DNA of 64,000 nt. Origin: Gonapodya sp. JEL0774. Lineage: Eukaryota > Monoblepharomycota > Monoblepharidomycetes > Monoblepharidales > Gonapodyaceae. The stretch covers positions 919 to 64,918 of the forward strand of contig JADIIX010000084.1 of NCBI GenBank assembly GCA_027604505.1, written 5' to 3'. Positions 1-9,755 of this stretch are shown one piece after another; the first letter of the stretch is position 1; each line of letters begins with the position of its first letter. Position numbers and translations under genes: made by a program. The notes under the pieces were generated by a model. It was not told the DNA's origin. It was given only the letters and a program-made list of their open reading frames with translations, and did no database searches.

Positions 1-329
1 TCGTACGAGACGTGCTGATCGTAGCGTGGTCGCATAAGATGCACAAGGCCGACAATATTCGTACGAGACGTGCTGATCGTAGCGTGGTCGCATAAGATGC
101 ACAAGGCCGACAATATTCGTACGAGACGTGCTGATCGTAGCGTGGTCGCATAAGATGCACAAGGCCGACAATATTCGTACGAGACGTGCTGATCGTAGCG
201 TGGTCGCATAAGATGCACAAGGCCGACAATATTCGTACGAGACGTGCTGATCGTAGCGTGGTCGCATAAGATGCACAAGGCCGACAATATTCGTACGAGA
301 CGTGCTGATCGTAGCGTGGTCGCATAAGA
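1..329. repeat. 58-bp perfect tandem satellite, about 5.7 copies
   Basis: Copies start at 1, 59, 117, 175, 233 and 291. The last is cut at about 329, where the sequence changes to unrelated DNA. I see no mismatch between copies. The unit contains TCGTACGA and ATAAGATGCACAAGG and has no convincing coding potential. The array reaches the left edge, so its true length is unknown. Perfect identity at a contig edge suits a young subtelomeric or satellite array, or an assembly-collapsed repeat. Confidence 0.97.
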
Positions 330-1236
330 GGGCGTAAGACGACACGTGTGGTCGGAGGGGTGCTGTGGGGGGCGGCCGCGGGCGCCGGGCCGCCCCCCCC
401 GGGCGGCGGGGGGGTCGGCGGCCGGGTAAGAGCTTTGCCCAGAGGGACACCGCGACACACCGCACCCTTGCCGCCCACCGAACCAACCACCCACCTCAAG
501 ATCTGGAAAAACCGGGGACACGACCGGTGGCCGGCGAGCGACCGGTCACATACGCGGGCGAGCTCCCCACCTCGGGGGTTGCACCACACGGATTGGCACG
601 AAACGTCGTCAGCCGGGCAAGAGAGGGGTGCGGGTTTGCGGTGTGTTCTGGGTGCCGACAAAAGCACCCACACACTAGGCACTCGTGACTCGACGACACA
701 CACGTTTGAAAATCATTCCACTCGGAGAGACGCAGACGCTCACCACCCACCCCTGCAAACTCTGCAACTCCTGTTTTATTTTTTACAGACGCGGGTACCA
801 TCCATTCCCGTTCTTCTCCGTGAAGTGTGCGACAAGGCACGGGGGTGGTCACTGTGTGCATTCATGCACCAGGTGGTGAGAATTTTTTTTAAATTTTGTT
901 TTTTGTTTGAGTGCACAACAAAAGCCGTCATTTCTGCGTAAGCAAACCCGCGTGGCATGCAAGCACGAGCCACCACGAGCCACCGCGAGCAAATTTCTAC
1001 GACCCCTATATGAGAATTCCACCGTCCAACGTCCACCGTTTCACCGTTCCACCGTTTCACCGCCCGCAACATCACGCACCCTCACGCACCGTCGCACCGC
1101 ACCGGCTGCGCGCCCCAAAGTCACCACCGTCTGTCTACAGAGCGCAACCAACTCAGAGTCCGTTCCGGGCACAACATAATGCACAATGGCCGCTCCACCC
1201 ACCCACCCACCCCACCGGTCCCCCCCCACCACCACT
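330..1236. other. Gene-poor, GC-rich, low-complexity stretch
   Basis: No credible gene was found. Positions 365-421 are an extreme G/C block with self-complementary GGCGGCCGCGGGCGCC-type sequence. Positions 950-990 hold short CGAGCCACC repeats and 1021-1065 hold repeated CACCGTTTCACCGTTCCACCG units. Open frames here are low-complexity and do not resemble proteins. It lies between the 58-bp satellite and the 3' end of eS25 and probably includes the eS25 3' UTR. Confidence 0.6.
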
Positions 1237-2663
1237 CTAGGCCTCGGCCTCCTCCTCCTCCTCCTCGCCCTTCTTCGCCTTCTTCGACTTTGGCTGCTTG
1301 GCCGCCTTGGCCTTTGGCTGTGCCTCTGTCGCCTTGACCTCCTCGGGGTCCTCCTTGGTGGCCCGTGTATAAATCAGCTGACTCTTGTGACTGGACACGA
1401 CCTTGATGTGCCCCTTGAGTTCGAGGTCCTTGATGACCTTGCGGGCGATCGAGCCATTGACCCGCATGCGGTCGACCAGGACAGAGGGGGTGATGAGCTT
1501 GTAGGTGGGGACTTCCTTGACCAGCTTGTCGTACAGGGCCTTGTCGACCGAGACGGCGTTGTTGGCCTTGTCCTTGACCTTGCCCTTGGACCACTTCTGT
1601 GGACGTGGGGAAAGGGGGAAGGAGAGGGCGAGAGGAAAGAGGAGAGAGGAGAGAGGGGAGAGGAAAGAGGAAGAAAGAGGCGAGACGAGAGAGGAGAACG
1701 AGAATACAATGACCAGAGTCGATTCGAAAATAGGAAATGGATAATCGTGTCGAAGAGTCGAGTCCAAGAGTCCACAAAGTAAATTGCACACATGAGGGAG
1801 GAGGGGAATGGGGAATCACGAGTGAGTGAAATCCCAACACGGGATGCCGAGTTGGAAACACAGTGCGTATAATCCTGCCCCATATGGGTTGTGGGCAACA
1901 CATTCCATCAATTCTGCCCATATGGGTGTGGGCAACACATTCCATCAATCAATCCTGCCCATATGGTCCACGCCTGAGGCACGGCCTCCAGGCGAGCCCG
2001 CCCCATTCAATCGCCTCGGGCAGACTCCCTCCCTCCGGTCGAGACAGACGCTCGCGGGTCCTGGGCTCAACGTACCTTTTTCTTGGCCTTTCCTCCACCT
2101 CCACCTGAAGGCTTCTTTGGAGCCGACTTTGAAGCCTTATCGTCCTTTTTGGGGGGCTAGGATGAGGAATGAGTGCGAGGGGGAGGGGGGGGGTTGGAAG
2201 AGGGAGAGAGTGTCAGATGGAGTGAAGGCGAGAGAGCATACGGGGGGGTCATGCAACAACGACCCAAAGAGGGAAAGGGGAGAGTGTGTGGTCCTTCTTG
2301 AGTGGGTGCGGCAAGAACCGGGTGGGGCACCGGGAAGGCCGGGGGTTGGACAAGCAGGACGCGGGTTGGGGGGCGGGAGTGATGAAGAAACATGGCTGGT
2401 CCACCATGCGATGAGGGATATGCGGCTGCTTGCCGTGTCTGAGTGTGGAAGGCTGTCGGTGTTTGGTGTTTCTGTCGCTGTTCGCCCTTGTGGTCCGGTT
2501 GTGTCGGCACTGTCCCCACTGGTCGGCTGCATGCACATCCATCACATCCATCGACCGCCTGCACTCGTCTCCCATCCCCATGAGCGCAGTATCTGCACCA
2601 CTCTGCTCTGTCTGTGTGTCCGCGTCCACGCTCCACGTTGCCTCCCTCACCCCCACTCACCAT
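1237..2663 (-). CDS. RPS25: 40S ribosomal protein eS25 (RPS25)
   Basis: Component of the small ribosomal subunit, near the head and E site. Three exons on the minus strand give about 147 residues: 2663-2661 (the ATG alone), 2156-2076 (PPKKDDK to KAKKK) and 1596-1237. The core [15 protein letters not shown], then the winged-helix segment [20 protein letters not shown] and [12 protein letters not shown], are diagnostic of eS25. The start rests on ATG followed directly by a GTGAGT donor and a CTAG acceptor at 2157; an intron straight after the start codon is common in fungal ribosomal protein genes. The C-terminus carries an extra lysine/acidic tail ending EEEEEEAEA, making it longer than the usual 105-125 residues. 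Both introns are large (about 500 and 480 bp) and filled with simple repeats. Confidence 0.93.
1608..1709. repeat. Polypurine/polypyrimidine tract in eS25 intron 2
   Basis: About 100 bases of nearly pure G/A on the plus strand, built from GAGAGGA/GGAAAGAGG-like units. On the coding (minus) strand it is a long C/T tract immediately upstream of the exon 3 acceptor at 1597, so it probably serves as an extended polypyrimidine tract. Its length and partial mirror symmetry are also compatible with triplex (H-DNA) formation. Confidence 0.8.
1873..1966. repeat. Short direct repeats with CATATG palindromes in eS25 intron 2
   Basis: Two near-identical units of about 40 bp begin at about 1873 and 1912, each reading CTGCCC(C)ATATGGGT, then GTGGGCAACACATTCC and ATCAAT. 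A third partial copy runs from 1953 to 1966. Each carries the self-complementary core CCATATGG. The repeats sit inside the second intron of eS25. Confidence 0.85.
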
Positions 2664-3309
2664 TGCGTGTCACTGTCCAGGTCCGTGTCCAAGTCAACAC
2701 CCCACCTACTCTGTGGCAAAGACATATGGCCGCAGTAAGCACATTTGTTTATTCCATATTTATGTATTGATTTATTCTTTCTTATTTATTATCCAACTAT
2801 TCCTGTTTTTATTTCTTGTTATTTCCTCGGTATTCTGTCATTCAAATGTGGAGTGGATATCATTCAGTGTTTTGTTGACGATGGAAACTATGAACGCCCA
2901 CCCCTCAACCCAAACCCACCTCCCACCAAAACGACAGTCTTCCCCTCCCGGCTTTTCAAATTCATGTACAGTACAATATACAGTACACAAAACTCCGAAT
3001 ACTTAATTGGTATACTCCATATTAATACATTGAGTCCTTATCAGAGACGTGGGGCCGGCGCGCAAGGGACAAAAGTCCGAACCGTCGTGGATCTCGTCGA
3101 TCTGACGCCCCCCCCCTCTCACTCTCACTCTCATTCGCCTCCTTCGACCTATGTGTGACCAAAGTGTGTGCGAGAGTAAGAGAGAAACAGATGGATGAGA
3201 GAACGGGTTAACGGGAGAGACGCATCACAGAGACTCGGGGTCAGTAACACAACAGGAACCACACCACTCCACTCCTACTCCCACACCACCACACCCAGCC
3301 ACACCACGT

Positions 3310-3438
3310 TCCCCCCCCCCCCCCCCCCCCCCAAAAAAAGGACCAAAACCCACCCCCAAAAAACCCCCCCCCCCACCCACCCCACACAAACCCCCCCCCC
3401 CCCCCACCCCCACCCCGTTCCCCCCCCCCCCCCCCCCC
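3310..3438. repeat. Long poly-C runs separated by A-rich spacers
   Basis: C homopolymers of about 22 bases (3311-3332) and 18 bases (3421-3438), with shorter ones between. The motif TTCCCCC...CCCAAAAAAA(G)GAC occurs twice, at about 3309-3343 and 3419-3452, so the block looks like an imperfect duplication. It lies at the 3' end of the WRAP73 gene, G-rich on the coding strand. Such runs are error-prone, so their exact lengths should be distrusted. Confidence 0.85.
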
Positions 3439-3469
3439 AAAAAAAAAGGACAAACAACACGCACCAAAT

Positions 3470-6400
3470 ACCCCACCGCGAACTTCTCCCTATCCATCAC
3501 CACCACCCCCTTCCCATCCGGCGTCCACTTCACCCCGACCACCGCAAACCCCACCGCCGGCACTTCCACCGCCTCCACTTCCACGCCCACTCCCTCCTCC
3601 TTCTCTGCGGGCTCGGGCACCCGTGCAACGTACACGTACCCGTTCCCACAGCACCACGTCAACAGGTTGGTGTGGACCGGGTTGAAGTGGACCGACGAGG
3701 CCCGCACGGGGGTCGTGTGGTGGATCACGGCCAGGTGCGAGAGCGTGCGGAGCGACCAGAGGTAGAGGGTGTGGGGGGAGGAGTCTGGTGTGGGGTAGGT
3801 TGGTGATTGGGTTGGGTTAGGTTGGGTTAGGTTGGGTTGGGTTGGTGATTGGGTTCGGTTGGCAGTTGGGTCGGTTTGGGTTGGGGTGCGTTAGTAATTG
3901 GGTTGGGTTTGGGTTGGGTTAGTAATTGGGTTGGGTTGGTAGTTGGGTTGGCAGTTGGGTCGGTTTGGGTTGGGGTGGGTTGGTAATTGGGTTGGGTTAG
4001 GTTGCGTTGCGTTGGTATTTGAGTCAATGGTAGAGTCATGGTGGTCGTTCCTCCCACCCGCTTTCCCCCGCACTCCGCAACCCACCGTGCCTCGTCACCA
4101 ACCACCTCCCGTCCCCACTCCACTGACACACCCCGACGCCCGTCTTGGGATTTGGCTTGTCTGACTCAGCGCGAAGGCGGGGGACGGTGTAGGGGGGGCG
4201 GACCAGGTGGACTTCGATGGGGGTTGGAGATGGGGGGGCGGTGGCCCAGTGAGCTGGGAGCTGCGTGGACGGGACACCACGGCACGGACCAGCAGACGGA
4301 CACGAGACTCACACCGCAACTTTGGCCTCCCCTGCAACAAATCATTATACCCCGCGTTCGCACCGCCACCCGCACCCGCACCGCCGCCCGCGCCCGTCCC
4401 AGTGCCCCCTGCGCTCAACCGTGCCGCCGCGTCCGAGCGGCCGGCCGACGCCGGAGTGTCGCGGAGGTCGACTTCTTTGAAGACGGGCTCCAAGGGGCCG
4501 GTGGTGGTGCGCGGTGGCGAGAAAGCGGTGGACAGACGACGAAATGTGCCACAGAAGAGGAAGAAAACACCACGTAGGTCCGTGAGCGGAACCAAACGAA
4601 AAAAAAAAAAACTCAACAACAACAATAAACAAAAGTCCAAAGGAAACCCCACCCCCGCGACACACTCACCACCCCTACATCCTCCACCACGCCGTTCCCC
4701 CCTGGGCCCTGCCCGAGCACCACACACACACCCCACGTGTAACTGTTCACGATGCGAACGTTGCCGTCGTACCCCGCCACGGCCAGAAACTGGCCCGTGG
4801 GGTGCCACGCCACGGTGTGCACGCCCAGGGTGTACGAGGTGCTCGGGGGGGGGACACGGGTCAGTAGGCGGCCGTCGGGGTGGTAGATGAGGAGGGTGTA
4901 CTGCGGGGTAAAGGGGGGGGGGTAAGATGGGCGGTGTGCGGAGGGGGAGAGACACACAGACACGACACGAGGCGGGGTACTCACAGTGAGCGGCGAGTCC
5001 CACACCGCGACGAACCGGCCGTCAGGGGACCACGCCAGGTCTTCCAAATCTGTCGTGTCCGCTGGCCAGTTCTGTAAAACCCGGTGTACCGATACAGGCG
5101 ATACAGTGGGCGTGGTACGAGTGGGGGGTGTGCGGGAGGGGTTGGGAGCATGAGAGTGGTCACGAACGGTGGGCCCTGTTACACCCGAGTTCCCTCGTAT
5201 GGAAAGACCAACCCCGCGAGCCCCCCAACCCCACTCCACCGTCCTGCAAACCACACACCTTCAACAACGCCCAGTCCTCTGCGTCGTATATGCTCACGTG
5301 GTCTCGGCCATCCCTCCGTTCGGCGAGCGCCAAGTACCGCCCATCAGCGCGGAACGAGAAGCCTAGGTGATAAAAAGTATACGGTGGTTGCCGCGTTGCG
5401 ATACTTGAGTCGTGTGCCCAACGGGTGCGGGAGACACAAAACAGCCGTTCGACCAACCTCGGTCGGTGTACTTCGGGTATTGGATGTGCACAGAGGTGCT
5501 GTCGATGAGAGACCAGATGGTGACACGGAGCTGGGGGGTGGCCAAAAGGGGGTGAGAGATAGGTCAGAGAGTACAGGTGAGAGCGAGACAACGACAAGGC
5601 GAGGTTTCCCGACCGCATTGCAACCGGAATCAGTTGAGGGGGTGTCGACTATGAGTGCCGAGACCAGAGCGGACATAAGGCAAAAGATATCTATATCTTT
5701 GAACTCGTCCTGTACTGTTGGTCTGCCCTACGCATCAATCTGAACCGGGATAGTGAGGGGGCAGATACTCGACTCCCATCCACCATCCTCCGTGCGACAA
5801 GTTCCATACGGAAATCCTGGCCACGTGTACGGCGCCCTCTTACGCACTCTCACGCCCACGCACCTGGAACTCCGAAAAGCACATGATCGCCCTCCCGTTG
5901 GGAGTCCACCTGACCTTCTCCAACCCCTCTGCCCCAGCCTCGATTTTGGCCGTCCACTCCGCATCCTCCACGCACCACACCTGGACCAGTCCCAGTTTAT
6001 AGCTCGCCACGGCTATATATTTCGAGTCTGGTGACCACACTACGTCCTGCACGGCGTCTGAGCAGGAAAAGAGGTGTCGGATCTGAAGGGTCGAGGCGTC
6101 CCGCAGGACCAGGCGGTGGGAGACGGCGACGGCGAGGAGGTCGGAGGAGGGGGATGGGTGGACGAGCTGGGAGGATTGTTTGTAGACCTGAAAGTGGTTT
6201 TTGATGGGGGGTTCGGTTGTGGTGTGAGATGGGGGGTGCGTCGAATGAAGAGAGGTTTTTGGGTCCATGTCCACCTCCGGTCACATCACGCAACTACCTC
6301 CACTTTATCAGACGAAAGTCTGGCTCATTTCCACTGTCTAGCTGCCATCAAGGGCTTCACAAAACTGGTTCCGCTTCTCTGATACATTGTTGAACCCATC

Positions 6401-6512
6401 CCACCTTTGACTACGAAGAACGAAAGGAGCGCCAAGAGTCTCTCGACAAAGAAATCAAAACGATCGCACAAAAAAATCGTCGTGGTTCGAGTCTCACCTC
6501 TGTAAAGTCCAT
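3470..6512 (-). CDS. WRAP73: WD40 protein WRAP73/WDR8 family (centriolar satellite and spindle-pole factor)
   Basis: WRAP73 proteins act at centriolar satellites or the spindle pole body and help spindle anchoring and ciliogenesis. Exons read on the minus strand: 6512-6498 (MDFTE), 6187-5864, 5530-5458, 5362-5259, 5071-4985, 4900-4670, about 4497-4310, about 4260-4086 and 3784 to about 3470. Joined in frame they give VYKQSSQLVHPSP, LVQVWCVEDAEW, GRYLALAERRDGRDHVSIYD, LAWSPDGRFVAVWD, VAWHPTGQFLAVAGYDG, DKPNPKTGVGV and HTLYLWSLRTLSHLAV, following the family from end to end. The N-terminus matches the expected MxFxEVxKxSS pattern. The true stop is unclear: after VMDREKFAVGYL the frame runs into poly-C sequence, so a GTGCGT donor near 3470 and a short last exon near 3100-3020 are possible. 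The start faces PEX16 across a 536-bp divergent region. Confidence 0.88.
3795..4017 (+). repeat. Degenerate telomere-like repeats in a WRAP73 intron
   Basis: Over 200 bases of G/T-rich sequence built from TTGGGT, TTAGG and TTGGT words (for example GGTTGGGTTAGGTTGGG). It fills most of the 301-bp intron 4085-3785 of WRAP73, whose flanking splice sites (CACG|GTGGGT and CACCAG|ACTCC) preserve the reading frame. The words resemble the fungal telomere unit TTAGGG but are degenerate and interspersed with TTGGTAATTGGG. The G-rich strand is plus, the opposite of a left chromosome end. Confidence 0.8.
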
Positions 6513-7048
6513 GTTGGTCTCAAATCAAGAGCAGGATGGATCCAACTGCTGGTCTGCCCAGAAGGACGCACGAGGGAAGGCCGGCGTCGCTAAGGGAGGC
6601 GGAAAACGACTGCGATGTAAGACGACTCGTATTCTGGGCAGGAAGGGATAGAGCTTTTCGACGCTGTGTAGTATGTATTGTGGTGAGGTGACATGGCCGC
6701 TTGTGTTGTTAGGTTTGTTGAATGGACACCAATGCCGCGCCGGGCAAGGGAATATCAAGTGGCATGCAATGCCAGTCCAAACAGTATGCAAAGTGGGCGA
6801 ACTGTGTCTTGAAACCGACATTCCGCAAAAGTTTCGTAGAGGGACTTAATAGATATGGAAGCACGCAATAGTAGAGCACAAATGAAACCCATAAACTTGC
6901 GAAGCTATCTCACCACAGTTGACACCAGTGTTCAAAATAGTGGATCGCGGGGGTGGACCGAACACACGCTAGTGGTCAGCTGAAGCCAGTCCCATTCAAT
7001 TCCGACACGAAGACAACATTTACATCCCCAAAACCGAATTCGATCACG
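6513..7048. promoter_or_regulatory. Divergent intergenic region, WRAP73/PEX16
   Basis: 536 bp between the start of WRAP73 (minus) and PEX16 (plus); it must hold both promoters. No coding region is credible. I see no clear TATA box or other named motif. Confidence 0.5.
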
Positions 7049-9320
7049 ATGGCGAATTCGCCACAAATCCATTCCGCGCCAGATCATCCGCCATCTTCAT
7101 CTAACGGAACACTCACGGATTCGGCTGCTGTGGGGGACAGCAACAGTTTCGGTCGTGGATTGGACGGGAACCGCGATTCCGTCGCCGACGAGTCCTCGTT
7201 ACCAATCGAACGACAAATGGAGCTGCATCCCCGTGTCGCACTGGTCGCCCGCATCATCGCGGTCCCGATGGCCGCGACTTCCCGACTGTACTCTGCCTAC
7301 GAGAAGGTCATTTTAGAGAACGCTCAGCAGGTTGTCGCGGGCGAGGCTTTGGCGAGAAATGCAACGTATTTACTTCCCTCATTCCATAACTACCTTGAGA
7401 CGAGGGGTTTTGCTGGTGAGTTGGTCTCTGTACATCGTCACCTGTTTCCCCCCGCTGGCCGGAAAATTTGTCCTGATCAAATTGAGCCATCTGCTCGAGT
7501 ATCCATTTTGTGTAAACTGAACGCTTTAAGACAAGATTATGCTGGATGGGATGGCCGCGTACTTGAACACTTCACTTTGACGCGGTGATGGAAATGTAGA
7601 TGCCACTGTTAACCTTGCCCTTCCTCGTGCCCCCCATCCGGTCCGTATCGTTTGTCCACGCCATCAGGATACATTCCGGACGCAGAGTTCACCATGGAGG
7701 CTTGTGAGTGCACGTGAATGATTACTTCACCCTGTGAGTCGTCTTTCTAAACTCTACGGTCCCCGGTGTATCTTCCAGTTCTTTCCACTGTAAACCTCCA
7801 TTCCACACTCTCCGATGCAATACTTGCTCGCCACCATCCCGTCAATCCGTCCGTTCCTCTCGCAGCTTCACTCCACAACCGTTATATGCGCGCGATGTAT
7901 GCCACTGCAGAGTTCAAGGCACCAAAACTCGAGGATGCGCTGGAGCTACCCGAGTTACCGAGGTGGATTGCCTCTTCCGCTGTAGCGCCTGGTTTCTCTT
8001 CTCGTCTGTCCCTGTCTTCCGGTGAACCCACATCTAAGCCCACGGACAAAATCCCTTCCACCCCTATCTCATCCACCCTCACGACTTCGTACACTCACCT
8101 CGCCATCTCATGGCGCCGCATCCTTGCCGCTCTCTCCTCCCAACTCCCCCGCGTCCCCAGCTCTCTCCTCCATCTCCATCAAGTTGCTTCGTATCTGCTC
8201 GCATGCCTGTCCCACACGCAAATCCTACTCGAGCTCATTGCGCTCCGAACGAAAGGTGACAAGGCGCGATGGCGCACGGTGACTGCTGTTGAGGCCGCGA
8301 AAGCCTTCTGCAGATTGTATATTTTGTGCGCAACTGGAGGGAGAATGGTACTGGATCCCCCGGTCCCTGAACGCGATTTCGATGCATCAGTGCCCGCTGC
8401 AGGCGCTGGAGAGGTGTCATTTTCTTCTCGGGCACCTCCAGCCTCCCTCTCCGCCCAACTTCCTATCCCCAGCCTGCCATCTGTGCTATCCACCCCGATT
8501 TCTCAATCCCCGACCACGCCTCCTTCCCCTTTCGGACCTCCGCAACTCCCGCCACCACAAACACCCGCAGACGCGTACTTAGCCAAAGTAGCATTGACAG
8601 ATGCGGGGTGCATCAAGCCCCGCGATATGGTCGGCCGTGTGAGAGTTGGAGGTGTTAGGTGGTGGGGCGAAGTGGGATACTCGGTGAGGGGTCTGCTTTA
8701 TGGTAAGTAGGCTATTTCATTATTGCCAAGTTCCGGTGTCGACTCTCTTTTGCTCCCACTCCGTCCACAGTGATTCTTCTCCGCCGATATCCTACTCGCC
8801 CCCTTCTTGCCACCCTAACTTCGCTGGTACTTCTCGTCTTCTCATCGTTTGCATCGCGGAGACACTTGCTGCTTCACGAACGGCCCTACGATTCGCCTCG
8901 ACTCACTGTCGATGCACCTTCGCCGGACAACGCAAAGGATCAAGAGGCACAGGGAGCGGAAGTTAGAGGCCGGAAAATGACGGCCTTGGAAAGGAGAGAA
9001 TACGAGCGGAGGGTCTTGCTGTTGGGGTATGTGCTGGTACATAGGGGGGTATGGGAGGGTTGGACAAGGTGGGTTTCAACGTTTTGTGTCGTATCGCCTT
9101 CACGTAGACGAGTGCAGTGACCCACCTTTTGCGTTCTTCAACTGAATCACCAAGACCAAAGCTGCACTCATTTGTTGCCTGGTCTTCCACAAAACCCATC
9201 ATCAACCTGATCGGGAACGTCGTCAAGGACTACACGTACGTAGAGTACAGCCAGGGCATGGCTGTTCGTCCTTTCGAATACCATGTGGAATCGATAGCTA
9301 ACGAAAGATGGTTTGACTGA
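7049..9320 (+). CDS. PEX16: Peroxisomal membrane biogenesis factor peroxin-16
   Basis: Pex16 is an integral peroxisome/ER membrane protein that recruits Pex3 and peroxisomal membrane proteins. Exons 7049-7415, 7779-8702, 8771-9068 and about 9113-9320 join in frame. Family landmarks appear in order: YSAYEKVILENAQ, RNATYLLPSF, STVNLHSTLSDAIL, the segment LELIALRTKGDKARWRTVTA with EAAKAFCRLYILCATGGRM, a low-complexity Ser/Pro linker, hydrophobic PLLATLTSLVLLVFSSF, then LERREYERRVLLLGYVLVH and KPIINLIGNVVKDYTYVEY. At about 600 residues it is longer than typical Pex16 (330-400), owing to an N-terminal Ser-rich extension and the linker. ATG 7049 is chosen because an in-frame upstream ATG at 6953 adds only unconserved sequence. 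The last acceptor (near 9112) and C-terminus are less certain. Confidence 0.85.
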
Positions 9321-9755
9321 ATATAGAACTGCTTGGGACACGGTTCACTTCCACACCGTTGGAAGTTAAGCACTATTTCTCCTGCCGAACGGACGGTGGA
9401 GGGGATTGCGTGAGAAACACGGTCGTGTAAGAGTTTTATTGCGAAATACGTGGCTCAATTTGAGAGCAGATGCTTACAGTGGGGATGGGGCAGGGCACGA
9501 GCGGCCGTTTTGGAAAGTGCAGATGAGCTCTGAAGGGACTCAATTGATAGTGGGATCCCTTTTATCATGTAGACTGAGCATGATATCAAGCAACAGTAAT
9601 GCTGGCAGGAATTTTTTGACGACCATTTGCGATCCGCTTTAATTCTTTCTCAGAGCCGAAAGCAGTTCAATGTTGTATGTATTCGTGACAGATGCAGCAA
9701 AACTAACAGTTCCTACTGGTTCGGGAGCTCGGAGCACCTCCAGTCGCGTACTAGC
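9321..9755. other. Convergent intergenic region
   Basis: 435 bp between the ends of PEX16 and the fucosyltransferase gene. No credible gene; presumably 3' UTRs of both. Confidence 0.5.

Noticed and set aside
1-329. CRISPR array reading of the 58-bp repeats
   Set aside because: The repeats are directly adjacent and identical with no unique spacers, and the window is eukaryotic.
348-941. Long plus-strand open frame of 197 codons next to the satellite
   Set aside because: Its protein is Gly/Pro/Thr-rich low complexity produced by the GC block, with no motif. It overlaps other equally long chance frames.
1826-2770. 314-codon plus-strand frame antisense to eS25
   Set aside because: It covers eS25 introns and exon 2 in antisense and its composition follows the intron repeats. 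eS25 on the other strand is certain.
3195-3806. Proline/threonine-rich plus-strand frame
   Set aside because: It is generated by poly-C tracts and is antisense to the last WRAP73 exon.
6525-6821. 98-codon minus-strand frame in the WRAP73/PEX16 gap
   Set aside because: No motif, and it fills the shared promoter region; likely chance.
9350-9410. 5S-rRNA-like phrase GGAAGTTAAGCAC
   Set aside because: Only about a dozen bases match the GAAGTTAAGC element. The GGATGGGTGAC internal control box and the paired stems are missing, so it is not a 5S gene.
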